A stretch of 64,000 nucleotides of DNA from Candidatus Eiseniibacteriota bacterium (GTDB lineage: Bacteria > Orphanbacterota > Orphanbacteria > Orphanbacterales > Orphanbacteraceae): NCBI GenBank assembly GCA_024276995.1, contig JAJRWB010000012.1, positions 1 through 64,000 of the forward strand, read 5' to 3'. Positions 46,986 to 55,391 of this stretch are shown in pieces; the first letter of the stretch is position 1; each line of letters starts with the position of its first letter. Under the pieces are notes generated by a model. That model did no database searches, was not told the origin of the DNA, and was given only the letters and a program-made list of their open reading frames with translations. The position numbers and the translations under genes are program-made.

Positions 46986-47974
46986 ACGGGAGAATCGTTC
47001 CGCGGAAAGTGCGGCTCGAAGCGACGAGCGTCTGCCAGCTTCGTTGTCCCGCGTGTCCGACCGCGACGCGGGTGATCGCCCCGGTGATCGGCCCCGGTTA
47101 TCTCGCAAAGGAGGATTTCGACCGCTTCATCGACGGCCATCGCTTCGTTCGCCATGTCGAGCTGTCCAATTTCGGGGAGCTGTTCCTGAACCCCGACCTG
47201 GCGGACATCCTGGAAATCGCCTACCGCCGCGGCGTGGCCTTGTCGGCGGACAACGGCGCGAACATGAACCGCGCGCCCGACGAACTTCTCGAAGCACTGG
47301 TCCGTTTTCGTTTCCGAAGTATGGCCGTTTCCATCGACGGGGCGAGCCGGGAAGTGTACACCCGGTATCGCGTCGGGGGCGATTTCGACCGGGTCATCCG
47401 GAATATTCGAACCGTGAACCGGTTCAAGGAGAAGTACCGGTCCCCGTTCCCCCGCCTGGCGTGGCAGTTCATCGTGTTCGATCACAACGCCCACGAGTTC
47501 GAGAGGGCCCGCGCTCTGGCGTCCGGATTGGGCATGGAATTCCGGCCGAAACTCCCATGGAACGAATCGAAAGTTTCCGCATCGATGGAACCTCTTCGCT
47601 CTTCCCTTCCCGGAGGATTCCTTTCGAGAACGGAGTTCGCCTCGGGGAGGGGAAGGCATTATTCCGGGGCGCTCTGTCACCATCTGTGGCACGAACCTCA
47701 AGTGAACTGGGACGGTTCGGTTCTGGGCTGTTGCGTGAATTACTGGGGCGATTTCGGGGGAAACGTCTTCGAGGACGGTCTTCTCGCCTGTGTGAATGGC
47801 GAGGGAATGAAGCACGCCCGCGCCATGCTTCGGGGGAAAGCGCCCGCGAGGAAGGATATTCCGTGCAGCGCCTGCGACGTCTATCGTTTTATGGCGGAAA
47901 GAAAGAGCTGGATCGGTCCCTGCGAAATCCTCCGGGCGCGTTTCGCGGCGCTTTGGGCGGGAAGGAACCCCTGA
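46982..47974 (+). CDS. Radical SAM/SPASM protein, glycan-locus copy 2
   Basis: A 330-residue radical SAM protein with C18-x3-C22-x2-C25 (EATSVCQLRCPACPTA) and the typical NFGELFLNPDLADILE and MAVSIDGASREVYTRYR blocks. The C-terminal SPASM-like part has GALCHHLW, WDGSVLGCCVNYWGDFGG and IPCSACDVYR. TTG 46982 overlaps the previous stop. It is only distantly similar to copy 1 at 33260. It closes the glycan locus and is convergent with the cyclic-nucleotide-binding gene. Both copies may act on glycan precursors, but the substrate is unknown. Confidence 0.84.
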   Translation: MNGRIVPRKVRLEATSVCQLRCPACPTATRVIAPVIGPGYLAKEDFDRFIDGHRFVRHVELSNFGELFLNPDLADILEIAYRRGVALSADNGANMNRAPDELLEALVRFRFRSMAVSIDGASREVYTRYRVGGDFDRVIRNIRTVNRFKEKYRSPFPRLAWQFIVFDHNAHEFERARALASGLGMEFRPKLPWNESKVSASMEPLRSSLPGGFLSRTEFASGRGRHYSGALCHHLWHEPQVNWDGSVLGCCVNYWGDFGGNVFEDGLLACVNGEGMKHARAMLRGKAPARKDIPCSACDVYRFMAERKSWIGPCEILRARFAALWAGRNP

Positions 47975-47993
47975 AAAGGGCCGTCCATCCGTG

Positions 47994-48455
47994 TCATTCC
48001 CCTTTCCTTTCTTTCTCGAGGAAGAGAACTTTCTTCTGAAGCTCCTCGATCTTCTCCGACATCATGCGGATACTGCCGGCGAGTCCCCGGATGAACGCGT
48101 TGGCGAAGGCGGGGTAGTCGGCGACCGCCTCGAGAAACGCCTCCTGGTGGAGCGAGAGGGCGTGCGTATCTCTCGTGATCCTGACTTCGTCGAAGACCGC
48201 TTCTTCGACGCCAAGAAGGCGCAGCAGCCCGAAGGCATATCCCTTCAGCGCCCGCCGAACCACCACGCCCCCGCGGAGCTGCTCGACTTCACCGTCTAGA
48301 ATGAAGAAGAAACTCGTCGCCGACTCGCCGGTGGACGGGATGACTTCCCCCGCTTCGAAGCGAACCTCTTCCGTTCTTGCCGCGATGAGGGCGACTTCAT
48401 CGGTGGGGATCGTCTTGAAGAGATCCTCCTCCATCAGGGCGATCGCCTTTTCCAT
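47994..48455 (-). CDS. Cyclic-nucleotide-binding domain protein
   Basis: A 153-residue protein (from ATG 48455) made of one cNMP-binding beta-barrel. The phosphate-binding-cassette region reads KGYAFGLLRLLGVEEAVFDEVR instead of the FGE...R-x-A consensus, so ligand binding may be altered. The domain is followed by a C-terminal helix with a short coiled coil (MMSEKIEELQKKVLFLEKER). There is no helix-turn-helix, so it is not a CRP-type transcription factor. It overlaps the end of the HEAT-repeat transporter gene and probably works with it. No convincing Shine-Dalgarno precedes the ATG. Confidence 0.68.
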   Translation of the reverse strand: MEKAIALMEEDLFKTIPTDEVALIAARTEEVRFEAGEVIPSTGESATSFFFILDGEVEQLRGGVVVRRALKGYAFGLLRLLGVEEAVFDEVRITRDTHALSLHQEAFLEAVADYPAFANAFIRGLAGSIRMMSEKIEELQKKVLFLEKERKGE

Positions 48456-48460
48456 GATGC

Positions 48461-51064
48461 TCAGTTCATTAATGCGTTGCGTGACGATCCCTCCCCCCCG
48501 GCGACGGTGAGCTTCTCCATGGCCCACCGGGCAGTGTCGCGAATGATCGGATCCGACGATTTCATGTGATCATAGACCAGGTCGAGATGGATATCGAGTT
48601 TCGTCGATCCCACGACGAATAGACCGATCGCTCTCAACCATGCCTCGCGGCTCTCCAGAAGTTCCATGATCGTTCCGTATACCGAAGGAGAACCGCGGTG
48701 CAGCACGAAGCCGGCGCGTCTTACTTTTCCATTGAAGGAAGATTCCTCGAGCACGGGGAGAAGCGTTTTCTTGTGATCCTTTTCGAGGATCGAATCGAGA
48801 TACTCGATCGATTGCGCCCGCAGCCGCCTGTTTCGGCCGAGGTAACCTCGGTGGGCGAGGAGCGTGTCCCGGGTGGGATAAACGAGGGCGAGCCTTCTGA
48901 AGATCCGCTCGAGAGACTGGGCGGTTCGTTCGTTGATCACCCGGCCAAGGAGTCTGCGAACGTCTTCATTTTCGATGGAGAGCACCGCGCGCTGCTGGAC
49001 GAGCCGTTGGCAATAGCGAAGGATCTCGCCGTCCAGCCTTTCACGGACGATTTTCCACGGCAGCGAGACCGCCGGGTTTTTCAGGCGGATCTGGTTGAGC
49101 GATCGGAGCACCTGGTTCATCACGATCCGGTTGGTTCCGAGGTGGCCTGCCCGGAAAAGTGAATATGCCGCATCCTGGCTCCCGATGGCGGCGAGTACCC
49201 GCGCGATCTCTACGCGGGTGGCTGGACTCACCGAGTCGTCGACGAGCCTGTCGCCGAGGAGGCCGACGATACGGTCGCCGTAGAGGGTGAGACTCTCCCT
49301 GGCGTCCTTGCGGTCCTCCCCTTTTTCGAGTCGGTCGATCAGCGCCGGAACGAACCGGCCGTCGCGGGTCAACCCGGCGCTCCTCATCGCGGTGACGCGC
49401 ACATCTCTTTCCGGATCGTCGATCAGTTCGCGGAGCCTGTTTCTCGGTATAGGCGATCCGAGTTCTCTTCCGGCGGCGGCGGCCACCGCCACCCGGTCGG
49501 CGGTCGTCTCCTCGAGGCTCATGTCCGCCATCGCCTCGCCGGATGCACCGTCCCGCTGGAAACCGGTTTCCCACTCGAGTCCCTCCACGTTGGCGCCGCC
49601 CGCGATCAACATGGCAAGTGCTCTCGCCCGCACCGTCGGGGACGGATGGTGGAGGAGGAGCGAGCTTTTCTCCCGAACCGCTCCCATGTTGCCGTTTCGG
49701 AGAACCTCGAGAGCGTAGAGTACGCGACTTTCGTCTTCGCTTTCGAGGAGTGCCACCCAGTCGGTGGAAGGGTCCCACGTGGTGACGGGCGACGGCGCCT
49801 GCGTGCGTATCGACACCGACCGGTGGAGTGGGCGGGAAGCCTGCAGACGATACGATCGACTCACGGCGAACTCGAGGGCGAGCCAGCCGGCGGTGAGGAC
49901 GGTCACCGCCAACGTGATCTCCTTCATCCCGCCGTTTCCCGTCGTGTTGAGGAGGAGGATGAGAAGCCCCGCCCCGGCGTCGGCGCTCCTCGCGACGGCC
50001 ACATCGATCAACCGCTTCGCCAGCCGTCTCGTATGATCGCTCAATGGGAAGTAGAGGAATTCCCACGCCGTCCTGGAAATCGACACACGGAGGGTCGCGT
50101 CGTAGAGACGGGTGGAAAGAACGAGGAGGAAGAAGGGGGAGAAAAGCGTGGCCACCGATCCGGCGAGTATCCCCACGGGGAGCGCCAGTGCGGCGCTTCG
50201 CGGACCGAAACGGGAGAGGACGAAACCGGCGAGACCGAGCTGCGCCGCGAGGGCGATCACATTTTGGGCGCCGTAGAACCCCCCCAGAAGCGAGGTGATC
50301 CGCCCCGATTCGGCGAAGTGTTTCTGGAGAAAAAACTTGAACTCATAATCGAGTACGGTGGAGCAGATGCCGCCCACGAGAAAAAGGGCCACAAGCAGCC
50401 GCACATACGGCTTCGACAGCGCTTCGCGAAAACCTCCGCGCGCCGCTTTCCGGCGATCGGCGAGGAGCGGGGCTTTCTCGCTCTCCTTCACACCGCTCCG
50501 GTTCGACAGGATCGCCGCCGCGGCGTGGAGGGCCGCGGCGATGACTAGAATCCAATCGGTTCCCACCGAACCGCCCAGAAAAGTGGCGGCGCCGCCGCCG
50601 GTGAGACCGCCCGTGATACCGGCGGCGCCGATCATGGCGAAAAGTCGCTTCGCCTCTCTCGGGTTGACCCTCTCGTTCACCAGGATCCAGAACTGAGAAA
50701 TCAGGATGAGGCCGTACGCGCCGCTCCAGAGGTAGAAGGCCACCGCCGCGACGCGCGGCGCCGCCGGGAACCAGAGGGCGAAGAGGATGAGCGAAAAACC
50801 GGTGGAACACAGGGCGAAGGAGAGCGTGTTGTGTGCGGCTCTTTTCGCCGTGAACTTTCCGAAGCCGTAGACCGCGAGTGCCGTCCACCCGGCGACGCCG
50901 AGGTAGACGTAAGGGAGGTTGCTCGCGGGAAGCTCGGCGAGGAAGAGACCGTCCCTCGCGATCCTTGCCAGGGTGAATGAGAGAATGATCAAGAAGTGAA
51001 GCGATCCGAGAGAGACGAGCAGAGGGATTTCCGTTTTTCTGAAATGAAACAGACCGCCGCTCAT
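48461..51064 (-). CDS. Nucleotide-transporter-like membrane protein fused to HEAT repeats
   Basis: An 867-residue protein. The N-terminal 400 residues are about 12 transmembrane helices related to the ATP/ADP translocase and MFS superfamily (starting FHFRKTEIPLLVSLGSLHFLIIL; YGLILISQFWILVNERVNPREAKRLFAMIGAAG is typical of Npt-like proteins). Residues 500-860 are HEAT-like repeats (RNRLRELIDDPERDVRVTAM and ARWAMEKLT are clear units). In related genomes such translocase-HEAT proteins often sit next to cyclic-nucleotide-binding domains, as here. Substrate is unknown; a nucleotide transport role is an inference from fold. ATG 51064 follows GGGAG. Confidence 0.75.
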   Translation of the reverse strand: MSGGLFHFRKTEIPLLVSLGSLHFLIILSFTLARIARDGLFLAELPASNLPYVYLGVAGWTALAVYGFGKFTAKRAAHNTLSFALCSTGFSLILFALWFPAAPRVAAVAFYLWSGAYGLILISQFWILVNERVNPREAKRLFAMIGAAGITGGLTGGGAATFLGGSVGTDWILVIAAALHAAAAILSNRSGVKESEKAPLLADRRKAARGGFREALSKPYVRLLVALFLVGGICSTVLDYEFKFFLQKHFAESGRITSLLGGFYGAQNVIALAAQLGLAGFVLSRFGPRSAALALPVGILAGSVATLFSPFFLLVLSTRLYDATLRVSISRTAWEFLYFPLSDHTRRLAKRLIDVAVARSADAGAGLLILLLNTTGNGGMKEITLAVTVLTAGWLALEFAVSRSYRLQASRPLHRSVSIRTQAPSPVTTWDPSTDWVALLESEDESRVLYALEVLRNGNMGAVREKSSLLLHHPSPTVRARALAMLIAGGANVEGLEWETGFQRDGASGEAMADMSLEETTADRVAVAAAAGRELGSPIPRNRLRELIDDPERDVRVTAMRSAGLTRDGRFVPALIDRLEKGEDRKDARESLTLYGDRIVGLLGDRLVDDSVSPATRVEIARVLAAIGSQDAAYSLFRAGHLGTNRIVMNQVLRSLNQIRLKNPAVSLPWKIVRERLDGEILRYCQRLVQQRAVLSIENEDVRRLLGRVINERTAQSLERIFRRLALVYPTRDTLLAHRGYLGRNRRLRAQSIEYLDSILEKDHKKTLLPVLEESSFNGKVRRAGFVLHRGSPSVYGTIMELLESREAWLRAIGLFVVGSTKLDIHLDLVYDHMKSSDPIIRDTARWAMEKLTVAGGEGSSRNALMN

Positions 51065-51201
51065 GGCAACTCCCGGAAGAAACACGCGCGGGCGGCGGCT
51101 GAAGTGCACGGCGCCCGGAAGAGCGATTGTAACAGACGAAGCGCGCGCACACATCAGAGGCGGCCTTGCCGCGGGGGGCGGTGCTCTGGTAAACCTCTTC
51201 C

Positions 51202-52713
51202 ATGCCAGGGAACCAGACCGGACAGATCGAACCACCCGTTTTCGCCGCCATCGATCTGGGGTCGAACAGTTTTCACATGGTGATCGCCCGGCTCGACGGG
51301 AGAGATCTTTTTGTGATCGACAGGCTTCGCGAACCGGTGCGCCTCGCCGATGGCCTCGACGCCGGAGGGAACCTGGGTTCGGCGGCGGTTCGCCGGGCGA
51401 TACTCTGTCTCGAACGGTTCGGCCAGCGGACCGCCGGCATATCGCCCGGGCGGCTTCGCGCCGTGGGAACGAACGCCTTGAGGCGGGCGGAAAGCCTGAC
51501 CGCCTTCCGCCGTCGCGCCGTGGAGGCGCTCGGCCATGATGTCGAAGTGATTTCGGGCCACGAAGAAGCGCGCCTGATCTACCAGGGTGTGGCGCATACC
51601 CATTCGTACGACGGGAGGAAACGGCTCGTGGTCGACATCGGCGGCGGGAGCACGGAGCTGATTGTCGGCCGCGCCTTTGAAGTGCTTCGCGCCGACAGTC
51701 GGGGCATGGGATGTGTCGACTTTACGAGGAAGTTCTTTCCCGGGGGATCGCTGGCGAGGGAGAACTTCGCCGCAGCCGCCCTGGCGGCGGCGCTCAAGAT
51801 GCGTCCCGACAGGAAGGAGATCCGGAGTGTCGGATGGGAGGCGGTGGTGGGATCTTCGGGCACGATCAACGCGGTGTCGTCGGTGCTCGCGTCGAGCGGC
51901 TACAGCGATGGACGGATCACCCTCGCGGGTATCGAGTGGCTCGTCGAGGAACTGGTCCGCGCCGGCACCGCCGGCGCGATCGACCTTCCCGGGTTGAGCG
52001 AGGAGAGAAAGCCGGTGTTCGCCGCCGGCGTGGCGATCCTCTCGGCCGTCTTCCGGTCGCTCCGCTTCGATTCGATGAGCGTCTCGTCCGGGGCGCTTCG
52101 CGAAGGCGTGCTTTACGATCTCGTTGGCCGGTCCCGCCGTGACGATGTGCGAAGCCGGACGATCCGGCGGCTGATGCGACAGTACAATGTCGACGGAGAA
52201 CAGGCTGTTCGCGTGGAGAAAGCGGCGAGGTTGCTCCTCAAGAAAGCGGCGCCCCGGTGGGCGACCGACGAGCCGCGCGCGGGAACACTTCTCACCCGGG
52301 CCGCCTCGCTCCACGAAATCGGGCTCGCCGTCTCCCACTCGGAGTACAACCGGCACAGCGAGTATCTTCTGGTCCACTCCGACATGCCCGGTTTTTCCCG
52401 GGACGAGCAGGCGCTTCTCGCGATCCTCGTCAGGAGCCACCGCAAGAGGCTCGTCCCCGGCATGTTCGAAGGATTCACCGGCGCCGCGAGAGAGGAGGTG
52501 ATCCGGCTGTGCATCCTCTTTCGGCTCGCCGTTCTTCTTCACAGGAGCCGCCAGGGCGAAGAGCCGCCCCCGGTGGATGTACGCGCCGAAGACCGCTCGC
52601 TCGCCGTTTCCTTCCGCGGAGGATGGCTCGACGGACACCCCCTCACACGGGCGGATCTGGAAAAGGAATCGGCCCGTCTGAAGGCGATCGGCTATCGCCT
52701 CGATCTCGCCTGA
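51202..52713 (+). CDS. ppx: Exopolyphosphatase / pppGpp phosphohydrolase (Ppx/GppA)
   Basis: A 503-residue Ppx/GppA protein. The ASKHA nucleotide-binding fold begins FAAIDLGSNSFHMVIARLDG (about 14-33). DIGGGSTELI is the second phosphate loop, and VGSSGTINAV follows. The C-terminal region after residue 320 is HD-like: AASLHEIGLAVSHSEYNRHSEYLL and LLAILVRSHRK. It removes terminal phosphates from polyphosphate and may act on pppGpp. It is convergent with ppk2, whose product uses the same polymer. ATG 51202 has no Shine-Dalgarno and lies 7 bases after a weak TAAACC element, so a leaderless transcript is possible. Confidence 0.9.
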   Translation: MPGNQTGQIEPPVFAAIDLGSNSFHMVIARLDGRDLFVIDRLREPVRLADGLDAGGNLGSAAVRRAILCLERFGQRTAGISPGRLRAVGTNALRRAESLTAFRRRAVEALGHDVEVISGHEEARLIYQGVAHTHSYDGRKRLVVDIGGGSTELIVGRAFEVLRADSRGMGCVDFTRKFFPGGSLARENFAAAALAAALKMRPDRKEIRSVGWEAVVGSSGTINAVSSVLASSGYSDGRITLAGIEWLVEELVRAGTAGAIDLPGLSEERKPVFAAGVAILSAVFRSLRFDSMSVSSGALREGVLYDLVGRSRRDDVRSRTIRRLMRQYNVDGEQAVRVEKAARLLLKKAAPRWATDEPRAGTLLTRAASLHEIGLAVSHSEYNRHSEYLLVHSDMPGFSRDEQALLAILVRSHRKRLVPGMFEGFTGAAREEVIRLCILFRLAVLLHRSRQGEEPPPVDVRAEDRSLAVSFRGGWLDGHPLTRADLEKESARLKAIGYRLDLA

Positions 52714-52749
52714 TCCGCTCCCGGCGATGCCGCTCTTCCAGCGGGCGGG

Positions 52750-53559
52750 TCAATAGATTTCCGGTATGAACGTCTGATCGGTGATCGGGGGACGGATATA
52801 CCCTTTCCCCTTCTTGCGGGGACGCAGATCGAAGGGGGGGGGCGTGAGATCTTCGTACGGGAAGAGGCTGAGAAGGTGGTGGATGCAGTTGAGCCTCGCC
52901 TTTCGTTTCACGTCGGCGTCCACCACGTACCACGGCGCCTGTTTGATATCGGTGTGGGAGAACATCACGTCCTTCGCCTTCGAGTACTCCACCCACTTGT
53001 CCCGCGATTCCATGTCCATGGGACTCAGTTTCCAGCGCTTCACAGGATCGAGATTTCGCGCCTGGAACCGGCGCTCCTGCTCTTCGTCGCTGATGGAGAA
53101 CCAGTACTTGATCAGCGTGATGCCGGAACGAACGAGCATCCTTTCGAACTGCGGGCACGAGCGGAGAAACTCGAGGTACTGCTCCTCCGTGGCGAACCCC
53201 ATCACCCTCTCCACGCCCGCCCTGTTGTACCAGCTTCTGTCGAAGAGCACCATCTCGCCGCCCGCCGGAAGATGCTGCACGTAGCGCTGGAAGTACCACT
53301 GCGTCTTCTCGCGTTCCGTCGGGATGCCGAGCGCCACGACGCGGCAGATCCTCGGATTGAGACGCTGGGTGATCCGGGTGATCACCCCTCCCTTGCCGGC
53401 GGCGTCCCGACCCTCGAAGATCACCACCACCCTCTTGCCGCGCTGCTTGATCCATTCCTGAAGTTTTACCAGCTCGACCTGGAGCTTGCGCAGCTCCGCC
53501 TCGTAGACCTTGCCGGTGAGGCGCCTCTTCTCTTTTTCATTCTTGTGGCGGCCGGACAC
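52750..53559 (-). CDS. ppk2: Polyphosphate kinase 2 (PPK2)
   Basis: A 269-residue PPK2. The P-loop EGRDAAGKGGVITRI begins at residue 49, the Walker B region is VLFDRSWYNRAGVERVMGF (about 104-122), and the lid helix region has FSISDEEQERRFQAR. It transfers phosphate between polyphosphate and nucleoside diphosphates. The single-domain length fits class I. GTG 53559 follows GGGAGG at about nine bases; the open frame upstream is antisense to cstA and not coding. Convergent with ppx. Confidence 0.92.
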   Translation of the reverse strand: MSGRHKNEKEKRRLTGKVYEAELRKLQVELVKLQEWIKQRGKRVVVIFEGRDAAGKGGVITRITQRLNPRICRVVALGIPTEREKTQWYFQRYVQHLPAGGEMVLFDRSWYNRAGVERVMGFATEEQYLEFLRSCPQFERMLVRSGITLIKYWFSISDEEQERRFQARNLDPVKRWKLSPMDMESRDKWVEYSKAKDVMFSHTDIKQAPWYVVDADVKRKARLNCIHHLLSLFPYEDLTPPPFDLRPRKKGKGYIRPPITDQTFIPEIY

Positions 53560-53588
53560 GGTCTTTTCCCTCCCTCTCGCGAGTGATG

Positions 53589-55259
53589 TCAGCAGAGCGA
53601 TACCGGTTCGTCGCCGAGACGCTTCGGTTCGACTTCCTCCCGCCGCGGCGGGGGACGACGGAAGGCGAGCGCCGCCTGGATGACGAGGACCAGGGCAAGC
53701 ACGAAGAGCACCGCCGATGTCATCCGGACCACGCCGGTGGCACTTTCGGAAAAGATCAGAATCACGAGCGCCCAGAGCGTCATGGCGATCATGAAGACCA
53801 TCGGCACGAAGGTGAAGATTACGGAGCGCCCTTTCTGTCTCAGCCAGAGGGTGATCACCAACAACGCGAGGCCGGCGAGGAGCTGGTTCGTCGCGCCGAA
53901 CACCGGCCAGATGGCACGCCAGGCGGGAACGACATTCCCCTGGGCATCGGTGAGGGTGACGAAAGCGAAAACCGCCGGGAGGGCGAGGGACGCCACGGTT
54001 CCGGCGATGCGCCCCCGGTTCCCCTCGAACCCGAAGATTTCCTGGAAGATGTAACGGGCGAGGCGCGTGCATGTGTCGAGCGTGGTGAGGAGGAACGTCG
54101 ATACCGCCAGGAGCCCGAAGTGCCTGCCCGCTCCGGGAGGAAGCCCGAGCACCGAGAGGAACCGGCCCATGCCGTCGGCGAAGACGAGCGTCGGATGGAT
54201 CCCGGCGAGACTCGTACCGGGCGCGAGCACCATAACCGTGGCGAGGGCGATCACGGCGAGCACCCCCTCGATGAGCATCGACCCATACCCGATCGGTGTG
54301 GCGTCTCGTTCGCACCGGAGCTGTTTCGACGACGTACCGGAAGCGACGATCGAATGGAATCCGGAGCATGCGCCGCACGCCACGGTGATGAAGAGGATCG
54401 GGAAAAGGGGGCCGATCTTCGCGTGAAGCGACGTGAAGGCGGGATACTCCACGGGGAGTCCGCCCAGGAGAATGCCCGCGAATCCGCCCACGATGGAAGC
54501 GTAAAGGAGAAACGAGGAGAGGAAATCGCGGGGCTGGAGAAGCGCCCATACCGGTACGATCGACGCGAGCAGGCAATAGAGGAGGAGAACGATATCCCAG
54601 AACCGCTTCACCTCCCCGGCGACCGGCGGCGGAGAAAGGGGCATCTTCGGTCCCGCCCAGAGGGCGGCGGCGAGGAGGGGAATGAAGACGAGAGTGGTGC
54701 GGCCGAGGGGCGCCCCTCCTCGGTAGAGAAGGAGACCGAGAACGATGGCGAGGAGGATGAAGAGCATCGAGGAGGAGGCGACGCCGCCGTCGGCGGTGAA
54801 CGTACCCGACGTGAGGTCGAGGAAGACGATAAGCACGTAGATCATGGCGAGCCATATGAAAAGGAGGAAGAGGATGTACCCGGTACGGGACATGTGAATG
54901 TTCACCAGTTCCGCCACCGACCGTGCCTTGTGGCGGATCGACGCCACGAGGGAGCCGAAGTCGTGGACGCCGCCGATGAAGATCGAGCCGATCACCACCC
55001 AGATGATCGCCGGCAGCCATCCGAATGCGATGCCGGCGATGATCGGCCCCACGATCGGCCCGGCGCCGGCGATCGACGAGAAATGGTGGCCGAGAAGCAA
55101 CGGCGTCTTCGTGGGCACGTAGTCGACGCCGTCGTACATCGTTTCCGATGGAACCTTATTCCGGTTGTCGAGTTCGAACCTGCGACCGAGGAAGGCTCCA
55201 TAGAAGCGGTAGGCGATAATGAAACAGAGAAGACAGAATGTGAAAATCCCCGCGAGCAT
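53589..55259 (-). CDS. cstA: Carbon starvation protein A, peptide/pyruvate transporter family
   Basis: A 556-residue CstA family protein with about 16 helices. The N-terminal CstA signature includes AYRFYGAFLGRRFELDNRNK, DYVPTKTPLLLGHHFSSIAGAGPIVGPI and GVHDFGSLVASIRHKARS. The family imports peptides in enterobacteria, and some members move pyruvate. It has a promoter TTGACC-N17-TATACT (55336-55364). It is divergent from glgC. Confidence 0.92.
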   Translation of the reverse strand: MLAGIFTFCLLCFIIAYRFYGAFLGRRFELDNRNKVPSETMYDGVDYVPTKTPLLLGHHFSSIAGAGPIVGPIIAGIAFGWLPAIIWVVIGSIFIGGVHDFGSLVASIRHKARSVAELVNIHMSRTGYILFLLFIWLAMIYVLIVFLDLTSGTFTADGGVASSSMLFILLAIVLGLLLYRGGAPLGRTTLVFIPLLAAALWAGPKMPLSPPPVAGEVKRFWDIVLLLYCLLASIVPVWALLQPRDFLSSFLLYASIVGGFAGILLGGLPVEYPAFTSLHAKIGPLFPILFITVACGACSGFHSIVASGTSSKQLRCERDATPIGYGSMLIEGVLAVIALATVMVLAPGTSLAGIHPTLVFADGMGRFLSVLGLPPGAGRHFGLLAVSTFLLTTLDTCTRLARYIFQEIFGFEGNRGRIAGTVASLALPAVFAFVTLTDAQGNVVPAWRAIWPVFGATNQLLAGLALLVITLWLRQKGRSVIFTFVPMVFMIAMTLWALVILIFSESATGVVRMTSAVLFVLALVLVIQAALAFRRPPPRREEVEPKRLGDEPVSLC

Positions 55260-55333
55260 GGTACGGCTCTCCCGCCGGAAGCAAAAAGAACGACCGCGCG
55301 CCTTCAGGTAGAGGGAATACCGGGAGGCGTTTT

Positions 55334-55345
55334 CCAGTATACTGG
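55334..55345. promoter_or_regulatory. Palindrome CCAGTATACTGG between cstA and glgC
   Basis: A 12-base perfect palindrome in the 132-base gap between the divergent genes. It contains a -10-like TATACT on each strand, so both promoters may share one site, or a regulator may bind it. No good -35 is seen on the glgC side. Confidence 0.5.
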
Positions 55346-55364
55346 CGACAGCGGCGACGGTCAA
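55336..55364 (-). promoter_or_regulatory. Promoter of cstA
   Basis: TTGACC (55359-55364, minus strand) and TATACT (55336-55341) are spaced by exactly 17 bases. The predicted start of transcription is about 70 bases before ATG 55259. Confidence 0.6.
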
Positions 55365-55391
55365 AGGGGGAGATGCCGGGAGGGTTCGACG

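Noticed and set aside
53583-55391. A 1.8 kb open frame on the plus strand running into glgC
   Set aside because: It is antisense to cstA, has repetitive Arg/Glu/Gly/His-rich composition, and glgC has its own start and Shine-Dalgarno.
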